Shown piece after piece: positions 43,229 to 53,060 of a stretch of DNA of 61,713 bases. Position 1 is the first letter of the stretch. The number at the start of each line of letters is the position of its first letter. A program made the position numbers and the translations under genes. The stretch is from the NCBI RefSeq assembly GCF_042427745.1, contig NZ_JBHMFA010000033.1; one strand, written 5' to 3'. The notes beneath the pieces are model-generated. The model was not told the origin of the DNA, made no database searches, and worked only from the letters and a program-made list of their open reading frames with translations. The DNA is from Algibacter miyuki (GTDB lineage: Bacteria > Bacteroidota > Bacteroidia > Flavobacteriales > Flavobacteriaceae).

Positions 43229-46200
43229 ATGAAAGAACCTGCTAGCTTTTCTTCGGAAGATAAAGAAAAAACAAGTCTGAATTTTTCAGAACTTCGTGAG
43301 AAGGGGCTAGCGTATGTGCAAGAACGAAGTGGCAACCTCTGGACAGATTATAATACCCACGACCCTGGAGTTACTATTCTAGAGCAATTATGCTACGCTG
43401 TTACCGATGTTTCTTTACGTTCTACTTACCCCATAAAAGATCTTTTAACCGAAATTAATGCCGATAGAGAAGCGCAAATAAATGCCGCAAAAAACAGTTT
43501 CCATGCGCCATCTCATATTTATAGAACACACCCAATTACCGTAATCGATGCAAAAAAAGCTATAATCGATGCTTTTGATGTTATCGAAAATGTTTGGATT
43601 ACACCTATGGATAATAGCGATTATGCCGAAAAAATTGTTATTACTAAAAATATTGAAATTCAACCAAAGTCGATTTTTAATAATAAGCTCATAGGTAAAA
43701 CGCCAGAAAAAGAGCAATTTTTAAAAGATCTACAGGTTTTTATTAATGCTAATAGGAGCCTGGGCGAAGATATTTTAAACATTTCTTTGCTAGAACCTAA
43801 GCCAACAACTATCGATTTTAAAGTGCATATTATGCCTCATAAATCTGTTGAAAAAGCATTGGCAAAAGTACTTATGCAACTTTTTGAGTATGTTTATAAT
43901 CCGGTTAGTAAACTGGCTTTAGATGATATGCTTACCGATAATACAACGGTGTCTGATGTGTTTTCTGGACCTCGATTAACCAAAGGTTTTATAAAAGATA
44001 AAAGCCTAAAGTCGCGGCGTACTTCTTTAACTAAATTAGAACTTCAGCAAGAACTATCAAAAGTAGAAGCTGTGCTTAAAGTTGAGGTGTTAAATATACA
44101 GGTTGAATATTTAAAAAGTGGGGCTTCTCATTTTTTTCATCTACTAGACGAAACTGAAGGAAACATTATGAGCCCTTCTAGATTTTCTCGAGTTTTTGAA
44201 AATATGGGTGTTGTTATTAACGAAAAAGCCGTAGAACTTTCGGAATGGAGTAAAACTAAAATCCATGAAACCTTTCATGAATTATGGGCAAAAAAATATA
44301 GACAATATGCCATTAATTTTAATCAAAATTTTGAATACACCAAAAGCTTAAAAGGTACAAAACGCGACGTAGAAACATATTATTCACTTCAAAATCAATT
44401 CCCACTTATTTATGGTATTGGAAACGCTGGTTTGTCCCATTCCAATCAACCTTCACGCCATGCCAAGGCGAAGCAGTTAAAAGGGTATCTGCTGTTTTTT
44501 GAGCAATATTTAGCGAACCACTTATCTCAAATTAATAGAATAGCCGATTTTTTTAATAAAGATTTGGTGTTTAATAATAAGGAAAAAACAACATACTACA
44601 GTCAGTCTTTATCAAATGTACCAGCTATAGAAGCGCTAAGTCCAAATCCTGTTTTTAAGGTAGATGCGTGTGTGTATTATTCAGAAAAGAATGAGCAGCG
44701 TTTATATGTTGAAGCCACCATAGATAGTGAGAATTTATGCGATTTAAGTGAAGTAAAACAGCAAATTCTTTTAGAGCGTATCATAGTTGAACGCCCGTTA
44801 TTTAAAAAATATTTAGCAAAAGCGAGAGGTGTTAATATGCCTTCCGAATTGGGTTTTGGCAGTACCGAGGTACGCGCTTTTTTAAGTATGCTTTACGGAT
44901 TAAAGTTTAAGTGGTTTGAAGAAGAGGTCGATACCTTTTTTGGAAAGTCGGTAGTGCTAAGCTTTGCTATGTTAATGAAATACGAACGTAAGCATTTTAC
45001 ACCTATGGTATTTGTAGAAGCGTTTCAAAACCATTTAAAACGTATGCTAGCTGCTATCGAGAGGCAAAGTTTGTTTCCTTTGGTTTTTGAAAAATTGAAT
45101 GAAATTGACCTGGATAAAGTAGAGAATAAAGTTGTTTTTCAGGGGTTTCTTAAGTTGTATCAGGACGTTATAAATGTGAAACAAGATGCCACTTATTTTG
45201 ATAGAAAATCTAGGGTTTTTAATCATTTATTAGCTCGGTTTGGCGAAGATTTAAATGCTATTCCATGGAACGTTTCTCGCCGATTAGATATTATTAAAAG
45301 TGAAGCAGAACTACAAACCATATTGTTAGAAAAAAAATCGGCTTACCTCAATAATATTGAATCTCTAACGGCAGATACCGCCAAAGGAGAAACCTTTATT
45401 AGCGGCCAACCCGAAAGGAATCCATCGGGTTTAGAAAACACCATTATTGCAAAAACAGGCATTTTGCCACGTCTTACTCGAACTATAAAGTCCCAAGGAA
45501 CTCTAAGTGAAAATGATGAAACTTTTTATGTTGTTGACCATATTTTACTAAGAACTTTTGTTACGCATAGCGAATCGAAATACGGCTTTAAGTTTGTCGA
45601 TCCTAGTAAAAAGTATATTGGTGGTACTATTTTAAAAGCATCTTGGAGTGATACCGAAACAGACCGAGAGGCTTCTATAGAAAAATTCTTTGAAAATGAT
45701 AAAAAGGATCCTGAGGAAACGGGGTTAACCTTTCCCGGATTACATAATATTGGAGAGGTAACAGATTTAGTTAAATTATTTCAGAAATCATCCGAAGAAA
45801 ATAATCGGGTACGGTTACGCGAAGTTGAAAAAATTAGAGCGAAGGGTTTAGCTAAAGTAAAACGGGGTGAATACGGACAACGCAGACTGGTATACCAAAG
45901 AAAATTAACCAACCTTTTGCCATCAAATCAAGAGTTGATTGTAGATGAAGATTTTTTCAATCTATCTATATCTGTTGTGTTGCCAAAAACGTCTGAACGA
46001 TTTAAAGATAATCAGTTTAAATCTTACATCAATGGGTTAATAGTAGAAAGAACGCCATCTCATATTAAAGTAAATGTTTTGTATGTAAATGCGGCAGATA
46101 TGCATGCTTTTCAAACAGTTTATCATGAGTGGGAAAACCTGAAAACAGAAGAAACGAAATCTGGTGATACATTAAAAATGGCATCGTATAAAGTGTATAA

Positions 46201-46243
46201 AAAAATAATAGAATTTACTAATAAGCAAAATTGTGAAAAATAG
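43229..46243 (+). CDS. eCIS second giant baseplate protein (Pvc12 type)
   Basis: The product has 1004 residues, soluble. The N-terminus has the family hallmark 'S-L-N-F-S-E-L-R-E-K-G-L-A-Y-V-Q-E-R-S-G-N-L-W-T-D-Y-N-T-H-D-P-G-V-T-I-L-E-Q-L-C-Y-A', seen in the Pvc12-like gp6/baseplate proteins. The middle is helical with many charged residues; the C-terminal third resembles repeated baseplate arm domains ('V-V-D-H-I-L-L-R-T'). With the preceding giant protein it probably makes the wedge that holds the closed baseplate together. The next gene starts 11 bases before its stop. Confidence 0.85.
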   Translation: MKEPASFSSEDKEKTSLNFSELREKGLAYVQERSGNLWTDYNTHDPGVTILEQLCYAVTDVSLRSTYPIKDLLTEINADREAQINAAKNSFHAPSHIYRTHPITVIDAKKAIIDAFDVIENVWITPMDNSDYAEKIVITKNIEIQPKSIFNNKLIGKTPEKEQFLKDLQVFINANRSLGEDILNISLLEPKPTTIDFKVHIMPHKSVEKALAKVLMQLFEYVYNPVSKLALDDMLTDNTTVSDVFSGPRLTKGFIKDKSLKSRRTSLTKLELQQELSKVEAVLKVEVLNIQVEYLKSGASHFFHLLDETEGNIMSPSRFSRVFENMGVVINEKAVELSEWSKTKIHETFHELWAKKYRQYAINFNQNFEYTKSLKGTKRDVETYYSLQNQFPLIYGIGNAGLSHSNQPSRHAKAKQLKGYLLFFEQYLANHLSQINRIADFFNKDLVFNNKEKTTYYSQSLSNVPAIEALSPNPVFKVDACVYYSEKNEQRLYVEATIDSENLCDLSEVKQQILLERIIVERPLFKKYLAKARGVNMPSELGFGSTEVRAFLSMLYGLKFKWFEEEVDTFFGKSVVLSFAMLMKYERKHFTPMVFVEAFQNHLKRMLAAIERQSLFPLVFEKLNEIDLDKVENKVVFQGFLKLYQDVINVKQDATYFDRKSRVFNHLLARFGEDLNAIPWNVSRRLDIIKSEAELQTILLEKKSAYLNNIESLTADTAKGETFISGQPERNPSGLENTIIAKTGILPRLTRTIKSQGTLSENDETFYVVDHILLRTFVTHSESKYGFKFVDPSKKYIGGTILKASWSDTETDREASIEKFFENDKKDPEETGLTFPGLHNIGEVTDLVKLFQKSSEENNRVRLREVEKIRAKGLAKVKRGEYGQRRLVYQRKLTNLLPSNQELIVDEDFFNLSISVVLPKTSERFKDNQFKSYINGLIVERTPSHIKVNVLYVNAADMHAFQTVYHEWENLKTEETKSGDTLKMASYKVYKKIIEFTNKQNCEK

Positions 46244-49200
46244 AGATAGTAGAGTAGATCAGTGCATTGTTGCTTTTGAATATAACGAAAAAGCTGTGGC
46301 TTTGCGTTGCAATAATGTTATTGAATCACTTTTTGAATCTGCTATATTTTCCGCTATGGAAAGCGCTATTTCTAGTGAAATTCCAAACGAAATGGATATT
46401 CATTTAGATTCTTTAGATATCGATATTGGTGCTATTAATGAAAAAGACTTGCCATTTGAATTGGCAGACAGAATTAAAAATGCATTGGAAAAAGCATTGC
46501 GTAATACCTTAAATACACAATCAACTGGTATATTTAGTACGCAAGCCAATTCCAATAAAAGGTTTGATAATTATTTAATTTCAGCCTTAGAGTTTTATCT
46601 CATTAAAGGTTATTTCCCGAAATGGATGAGCCGCGAAGTTACTTTCGATCAAATAATTATAAATTTAATGCAAAGTTCGCCACAACATATTATTACTGTA
46701 CTAAAAAAACACAGTAATAATCAATCGGTGATGTTTCGTATGTCGGCAGGTTTAAAACCCAAACTATTTCAAGATTTAGTTTATAAAATTAACCCTGTAA
46801 ATTACGATTGGATTCTTAGTTTTCGAAATAAACTGAGTGCTATTGAAGATAAGTTGGTACTATCTAAATATGGTAGAAATGGCTTTTTACAATTAATAAA
46901 TGCTTTTATTCTCGGTGCTTTATTGGAGCGTTCGGCAAATGCGTTAAATAAAATTAATTTTATCGAAAGTGTATTGTCTGCTTATATTTCCAAATTTTCT
47001 ATTGAAAGTAAAACGTTGCTGTTAAAACTTAAAAATACTGATGATACTCCAGAGATTACCCGATTAATAGAAACTGTACTCCAAGAAAATCACAATATAC
47101 ATATTCGTGAATTTAATGGCACATCTGGTATAGAAATTAATCAATTTATTGCTGAGATTAATGCCGAAAACAAACCCTTCAAAATTGAAAATAGGCTTAG
47201 TGATAAAGCTGAAATTTTGGCGCTAATTAGTAATGAAAACCATAGAACAACTTTTCTAAATACGTTAAATGAGAAAGGTGTTTTTAAAATATTAGAATTG
47301 TTTTTTAAGCAGGAAGCAGCACGTGTGCTTCAGTTTATTAAGTCGTATAAAGCCGTATTCGATAAGATAGAAGGAAAAACCACGCACAAACTTTTAAAAT
47401 CGATTGAAGGTTTGGCCTTATTTTCGGTGTTGTATCGAGAAAATATTTCGTTAGAAGCGCTAAATTATAACCATTTTTTTCTGGCACTTATTGCTATGGC
47501 CAATTATTCTGAACATTCAGAAAAGGTTGATAACCTAAAGCGTGAGTTTGCCAAAGGGCAAAGTGTTTTAAATCAAAATCGATTAAAAGTTCTAGCGGAT
47601 GATAATCATGAAAATACCTTGAGAGATAGCGTTAATAAGGCCATTAAAAAACAACTAACAAGGCAAGAAGAGACACGTGAGATTTTATCTTCGGAAATTA
47701 AAAAACTCCTGAATTCGGTTATCATTAATAAGCGAAAAATAATAGATTACTATTTAATTTTTGGCTACTTACCTCAGGGAAACAAGGGGTTGAAGCTTGT
47801 GGATGTGAGGCAATTGTTTCATGAATTAATTAAATCGAAAGATCCGTTTTTTGCAAATAAATTACGCGATCATTTTAGTTCAAATTTGCTTTTCGGAAGT
47901 TTCGAACGTTTAATTACGAGTAATATTCAGATGGATTTTCAGACTTATTTGGAATATCATTTTCAAGATTCTATTCAGTTTTTAAAAAAAATAATTTCAG
48001 AATTAAAAGAGAAATACCTAGATGAAATTGTTGAAAACACACTATGGCAGCCTCAAGAAAATGAAATGATCCTCGAGGTTTTAATGGAAAGTCGAGGCCA
48101 GTATAAACCGGCATTATATGTGTTTTTGGTTAACCGAAGTTTTACTAGAATTTTTAGTAATGAAGTCGTACGTTCTAAATATTTAAGTGAAGTTTTACAT
48201 TTGAAACTTCAAAATAAGCAACATAAAGCTGGTACTATTTCTGAGGTTGATATAGAGCAGATTATTGCACACGATTTGCATAACATTCTTAAAAAACATG
48301 CCGCGTTTGAAGGTGAAGCAAAAGTTAGGTTTTCCGAAGGAATTAATCAATTAACATATTATTTATCAGTTTACCCAGAAGTATTATTAAAGGTTGTTAG
48401 CCGTGAGGCCGCTGTAGATAAAACATTTATTTTCTGTCGCGCATACATGCCAAATAACGTGTGGGAACAGTTTGTTAGTTTGGTATCTTCCGATGTAAAA
48501 TTAAAAGAAAAACTTAGTGCGTTTTATAAAATGACTACGCCTGTTTTCTCTATATTTAATAGCCAAACATTCAATATTGTTGATGCATATATTTCATTGA
48601 ATAATAAGAATAATTTTCAAACTAAAACATTTTTTACTCTTATTTTAAATAATGATACTTATTTTGAAAGTTTGTTTCTGGCTGTTAAAAACAGAAAAAT
48701 AGAGCTAAAATTAAATGATAAGCATCACATTTTTCAGCAACATTTTACAGCTTTAAAAAGTAGTGTTCCAAAATCTATAATTCAAGATGTTTCAGCAAAT
48801 TTTTGGGGCAAATTAGTGTTACGGTTTTTCGTTCAACTTAAAATAGAAAATAAGGAAATGCAACTTCCTGAGTTTGCAAAATCATTTTTAAATCATACTA
48901 GAAAATCGTTTCATGTTATAAATAAAATGACTCTATATTATAAGATGTTGTTCGAGTTTCAAGCTTCTGATTCAAAAATTTTAACGTCATTATTAGGCAT
49001 AGATTCAGTAAAATTAGCAAATGGTGCCTATCAAGAACAGGGCGTTAATTTAAGTTTTGAGCCTATTCAAAAGCAAAAAGAAGCTTTTGATATTCTTAAA
49101 AATAAGACTTCTAAAAATATTAGTGCTTTGGCATTTTATACGCATCATGATTATTTGCCTTGGTGGAGCGAGGTATCTTCACTTAAAAAATTGCTTGATA

Positions 49201-50390
49201 ATATTTTTAACGAAAGTGAAATGTTAGGAAAAGCGTTCGAAACTATTTTTATAGAAGAGGAAGAAAATGAAGGTTTTGTCGCAGTTTTAGCAAAAAAACT
49301 TCCTGTGAATTTAATTGTGGTTTTTAGTTTGATATGCTCAAAGCATCAAAAAATAAATACACTTTGGAATGCTAGTTTAGTTTCAGAAAAACCAAAGTTA
49401 AAACGAGCAGCGAAGGACGAGGACGTTATTACTGAAAGAGCTATTTTGAATATTGAAATTGAAGGTAAAGTCCAAACTATAACGCTTAAAGAGGCACTTT
49501 ATATTATGTCGGACAAGGCTATTTTAGATGTTTGGTTTAAAAACAATACCGCCGTTAAAAAGCAAATATTGTCATATTTAAAATTAGCTCCTTACCTGTA
49601 TTTCGATCCTATTAACCCGCAGAAATGGCGGGCTTGGGTTTATGAATTTTCATTAACGTTTTATACGTCGGTTACTGAAAAACCGCGAGAAGCATTCCAT
49701 CAATCTCTTTTTAATTTTCTTGTGAAACAAAATAAGAATATACCATGGGAAGTCGTTTTTAAAAGTATTGAAAGTCAATCGAAACAGGCGGGAAAACAGG
49801 AAATAATAACGATTCCGAAAGGTTTAAAACAAATTATAAAAGCAAGTAATAAAGAACTTATGAATACAACAAATACCGATTTAACTGGAGAATTTGTGAA
49901 AGTGGAAAATGCGGGCCTCATTTTGTTATGGCCTTTCTTAACGCAATATTTTCAATCATTAAATTTACTTAAAAGCGGTGTATTTTTTAATGAAGAAAGT
50001 AAGCATCGTGCATGCTATTTGCTACAATATTTAAGTTATGATAGCATAGATTTTCACGAAAACGAGTTCCTACTCAATAAATTATTGGTTGGGCTCCCTG
50101 TAAGCGATTTTTTATGGCCTGCAACTCCCTTAACAGAAACCGAAGTGGAGTGGTCGGAAAGCCTGTTAAATGGCTTTATTCAAAATTGGGAAAAGGTTAA
50201 TAATTCGTCGGTTGAAGGTGTTCAGGTGAGCTTTATAAGGCGCGTGGGTTTAATTGAATTTCAAACTGAACAAAACATACTTAGAGTTGAAAAAAGAGGG
50301 ATGGATGTTTTAATGCAGTTTATACCTTGGAATATATCCTTAATTAAGTTGCCTTGGATGGCCAAACCACTGCATGTAAACTGGATTTAA
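46233..50390 (+). CDS. eCIS tape measure protein (CIS_TMP, Pvc14 type)
   Basis: The start is a GTG at 46233 that overlaps the upstream gene by 11 bases. The product has 1385 residues, mostly helical. The N-terminal ~85 residues fit the contractile injection system tape measure family ('M-D-I-H-L-D-S-L-D-I-D-I-G-A-I-N-E-K-D-L-P-F-E-L-A-D-R-I-K-N-A-L-E-K-A-L'). The C-terminus has 'G-L-I-L-L-W-P-F-L-T-Q-Y-F' and 'A-C-Y-L-L-Q-Y-L', also typical. Such proteins fix tube length during assembly. The gene overlaps the open frame of the GH18-like gene by 37 bases, but the ATG I chose for the latter starts 23 bases after this stop. Confidence 0.88.
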   Translation: MKNRDSRVDQCIVAFEYNEKAVALRCNNVIESLFESAIFSAMESAISSEIPNEMDIHLDSLDIDIGAINEKDLPFELADRIKNALEKALRNTLNTQSTGIFSTQANSNKRFDNYLISALEFYLIKGYFPKWMSREVTFDQIIINLMQSSPQHIITVLKKHSNNQSVMFRMSAGLKPKLFQDLVYKINPVNYDWILSFRNKLSAIEDKLVLSKYGRNGFLQLINAFILGALLERSANALNKINFIESVLSAYISKFSIESKTLLLKLKNTDDTPEITRLIETVLQENHNIHIREFNGTSGIEINQFIAEINAENKPFKIENRLSDKAEILALISNENHRTTFLNTLNEKGVFKILELFFKQEAARVLQFIKSYKAVFDKIEGKTTHKLLKSIEGLALFSVLYRENISLEALNYNHFFLALIAMANYSEHSEKVDNLKREFAKGQSVLNQNRLKVLADDNHENTLRDSVNKAIKKQLTRQEETREILSSEIKKLLNSVIINKRKIIDYYLIFGYLPQGNKGLKLVDVRQLFHELIKSKDPFFANKLRDHFSSNLLFGSFERLITSNIQMDFQTYLEYHFQDSIQFLKKIISELKEKYLDEIVENTLWQPQENEMILEVLMESRGQYKPALYVFLVNRSFTRIFSNEVVRSKYLSEVLHLKLQNKQHKAGTISEVDIEQIIAHDLHNILKKHAAFEGEAKVRFSEGINQLTYYLSVYPEVLLKVVSREAAVDKTFIFCRAYMPNNVWEQFVSLVSSDVKLKEKLSAFYKMTTPVFSIFNSQTFNIVDAYISLNNKNNFQTKTFFTLILNNDTYFESLFLAVKNRKIELKLNDKHHIFQQHFTALKSSVPKSIIQDVSANFWGKLVLRFFVQLKIENKEMQLPEFAKSFLNHTRKSFHVINKMTLYYKMLFEFQASDSKILTSLLGIDSVKLANGAYQEQGVNLSFEPIQKQKEAFDILKNKTSKNISALAFYTHHDYLPWWSEVSSLKKLLDNIFNESEMLGKAFETIFIEEEENEGFVAVLAKKLPVNLIVVFSLICSKHQKINTLWNASLVSEKPKLKRAAKDEDVITERAILNIEIEGKVQTITLKEALYIMSDKAILDVWFKNNTAVKKQILSYLKLAPYLYFDPINPQKWRAWVYEFSLTFYTSVTEKPREAFHQSLFNFLVKQNKNIPWEVVFKSIESQSKQAGKQEIITIPKGLKQIIKASNKELMNTTNTDLTGEFVKVENAGLILLWPFLTQYFQSLNLLKSGVFFNEESKHRACYLLQYLSYDSIDFHENEFLLNKLLVGLPVSDFLWPATPLTETEVEWSESLLNGFIQNWEKVNNSSVEGVQVSFIRRVGLIEFQTEQNILRVEKRGMDVLMQFIPWNISLIKLPWMAKPLHVNWI

Positions 50391-50413
50391 ATCAACCGCA
50401 ACATTTAATAGCT

Positions 50414-52891
50414 ATGAAGCACAATTTACAAATACCGAAAATAGTTTTCAGAAACCGACTTTTAGTCGTGTTGTTTGTGGTGCTTAATTTATGCTCATTA
50501 TCAGGTTTTGGTCAAGATATTGTAGTGAAACCATTGCCTATAGATTTGGACAGCACGAAGCTATTTCACGAAAAGGAAAAGGGCTTTATCCAACGTTTAA
50601 AGCAGACTTTAAAATTTAAACAAAATAAAACCGAAAAAGAAAAAGATAGAATATACCAATTTATGCTTGAGTTGGTTAGAGATAGCCTGATTAGTGTGGA
50701 TTCGAATATGAACGAAATTGCCAAAGTACTAGATTCTTTAAAAATAGATGATAGTTTAAAAATAGAAGAGCTTCATGATAAATTTAATATTAATAAATTA
50801 GCGATAGACTCATTGAAAATAAAGCTTGTAGATTCTCTTGAGGTGGTTTTTAGAAGTAAACTAGATACGATTTTAAGCAATAAACTAAAAAATTATTTTG
50901 CGAATCAAAGTGTGTTAGATAGTGTTTCGGAAACCAGTTTAAGCCATTTAAAATCTGCAACATGTACTTGCGAATGGCGCGATGCGCAAACCAAAGCAAT
51001 AAAAGATAGCATTTCGGAATGCTTGAATCACAAGGTTAAAATTATAGGCTGGCACAACTACTGGAATAATAAAGAAGAGGAATATAAAAACTATAACTAC
51101 AATTATTTGTCGATTTTAAATTTATACGATTATTATGATTTAAAATTAAATGGTGGTCCAAAATACCCCGAAAAACTACAAGATTTAGGGCTTCAAGGTG
51201 GGGTAATTGCTATGGCGAAAAACAAAGGCACTAAAATAAACCTAACTGTGCATAGTAAATATCCAACTGAAATTGAAGGCTTTTTGGCACGTTCAGAATC
51301 TCAAAATCGATTGTTTAATGCTTTACAACACTTGGTTGATGAAGATCTAATTCAGGGGGTTAATATCTATTTTGAACACCTGCCTTTATCTAGTGAAAGA
51401 GAGTTCTCTCGTTTTATATCGTCCCTAAATGAACGTTTTAAAAATGATAATTTTAGTATTCAAATTACTATACCAGCCATATTTAAAGCGAAAAGTTTAG
51501 AGTATGCCCGTGCCTATAATTTTGCAGCATTAGTGCCCCATGTGAATAGTTTTATTGTGAGCACCGACCGAATGACTGATACTTTAGAATATTGGTCGCA
51601 AGCTAATAGCCCGTTGCATAGCGCATCCAAGCCTGAGTTTGGAACTATAGCATCTACAGTCGATTTTTATTCTAGCAAAATTCCGTTAACAAAATTAATT
51701 GTTTCGGTGTCATATTTAGGGCAGGAATGGCGCGTTGAAAATGAGTTTAACGATGTTGATAAGAGTTATAAAGGTCATATGGGGAGCTCTTATAAGTATA
51801 CTGAGATTCTTAGGGATATTAAAAATAATAAAAACATAGTAAACGATATTGAGTGTGGCTACGATACCATACAAATGGCGGCCTATATTAATTGGAAGCA
51901 AAACAAAAATTGGCAAACGCAGTACAAACAAATTTGGTATGAAGATGAGCAGAGTTTAAAGGAAAAATATCGATGGGTTTTGCAGCGTGGTATTGCAGGT
52001 GTTTCAATTCGTGGTTTGGGATACGACGATGGTTATACAGGATTATGGGATGCTATAGGAACACATTTAATTGAAGTGAAATCGGCTAAAATTGATGCTG
52101 TTAAAGCTGAAAACTTAACAGAAAAAAGGTTAGTGGAATTTGACGCTTTTACGCGAATTGATTCTTTGTTAAGTGCTGATGGCGACGCGGCATGGGATGA
52201 AATTAAAAATCATAAAGATTACGGGATAACAGATGCTGTTGGAGTAAAAGTTTTTAATACGAAAATTTTTGAATATGGCGGATTATTTGAATTTGATAAG
52301 TGGTTTAATGTTGATGCTAAAGATGAATCTTCTATTTGGTATAAATATCAACCATATGATTATAGTCAAAATAAAAAAAGTAATGACGAGCGATGGAATT
52401 GGATGCAAAAGTACGCGCTTTACAGTGATTACAGTTGGGCCTTAGAAGAACAAACATACTATCTTACAGCTTATGGTAGGTCGTTACAAGAGGAGGTTTC
52501 TACGAAATATTTAGCCGACCAAGAAGCTAGTTTTTGCTTGTATCGTAGGCTTATTGTGTTCTCTAAAATTGGTTTTTATGGAGCGGCATTTTTCTCGGTT
52601 TTAATTCTTTTGACCATTTTAAGAATAAATTATTTAGATCGGTTTAATAAAGGAGGTACTTATCAGCGAACTATATTACAAATATTGTCTTTAGTTTTCG
52701 CCATTATTGCTGCCGTATTACTTTTTTATGGTTTATATATTACCCCTTATTTTAGTGAGTTTGGAGCATCAAATCAAGGCAGAATAAGTATTTATTGGAT
52801 ATTTATTATTCTTGTTTTGGGAGTACTTGTTGGTATTTTTATTCATTACCGCTATTTCAGAGGGAAATACTCTCATAAAAACTTGCCTTAA
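50414..52891 (+). CDS. Membrane-anchored GH18-like protein at the end of the eCIS operon
   Basis: I chose the ATG at 50414, which starts a clear signal peptide (LLVVLFVVLNLCSLSGFGQ); the frame extends left into the tape measure gene. The product has 825 residues: a charged, coiled-coil-like stretch (~45-170), a GH18-like (beta/alpha)8 domain (~190-560), a ~150-residue linker domain and three C-terminal membrane spans (~713-737, 753-776, 792-813). The GH18 active-site strand, normally D-G-x-D-x-D-x-E, reads Q314-G-V-N-I-Y-F-E321: only the Glu is kept. Other GH18 signs are 'I-I-G-W-H-N-Y-W', 'L-I-V-S-V-S-Y-L-G-Q-E-W', 'W-V-L-Q-R-G-I-A-G-V-S-I-R-G-L-G-Y-D-D'. It would face the periplasm. It may bind or cut cell-wall glycan, or tether the particle; this is inferred. 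Confidence 0.75.
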   Translation: MKHNLQIPKIVFRNRLLVVLFVVLNLCSLSGFGQDIVVKPLPIDLDSTKLFHEKEKGFIQRLKQTLKFKQNKTEKEKDRIYQFMLELVRDSLISVDSNMNEIAKVLDSLKIDDSLKIEELHDKFNINKLAIDSLKIKLVDSLEVVFRSKLDTILSNKLKNYFANQSVLDSVSETSLSHLKSATCTCEWRDAQTKAIKDSISECLNHKVKIIGWHNYWNNKEEEYKNYNYNYLSILNLYDYYDLKLNGGPKYPEKLQDLGLQGGVIAMAKNKGTKINLTVHSKYPTEIEGFLARSESQNRLFNALQHLVDEDLIQGVNIYFEHLPLSSEREFSRFISSLNERFKNDNFSIQITIPAIFKAKSLEYARAYNFAALVPHVNSFIVSTDRMTDTLEYWSQANSPLHSASKPEFGTIASTVDFYSSKIPLTKLIVSVSYLGQEWRVENEFNDVDKSYKGHMGSSYKYTEILRDIKNNKNIVNDIECGYDTIQMAAYINWKQNKNWQTQYKQIWYEDEQSLKEKYRWVLQRGIAGVSIRGLGYDDGYTGLWDAIGTHLIEVKSAKIDAVKAENLTEKRLVEFDAFTRIDSLLSADGDAAWDEIKNHKDYGITDAVGVKVFNTKIFEYGGLFEFDKWFNVDAKDESSIWYKYQPYDYSQNKKSNDERWNWMQKYALYSDYSWALEEQTYYLTAYGRSLQEEVSTKYLADQEASFCLYRRLIVFSKIGFYGAAFFSVLILLTILRINYLDRFNKGGTYQRTILQILSLVFAIIAAVLLFYGLYITPYFSEFGASNQGRISIYWIFIILVLGVLVGIFIHYRYFRGKYSHKNLP

Positions 52892-53060
52892 ATTTATAGA
52901 CATTATTTTTTCAATTTGAAGTCAGAAAGCAATTAGGTTTCCTTATTTTTAAAGTCTCCAAAAATTTCAAAATTTCAAAATCTATAATATGGCTTTGAAT
53001 TTCAAAAGAGAAGCAATAGTTGCTAGTTTATACTGTCTATTAAAAAAATCAATACTTCGA

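Noticed and set aside
28398..52891. Interpretation as a type VI secretion system or prophage
   Set aside because: No TssJLM membrane complex and no ClpV-type ATPase in the window, and no capsid, terminase or integrase genes; DUF4255, DUF5908, Pvc15-type ATPase and CIS_TMP point to eCIS.
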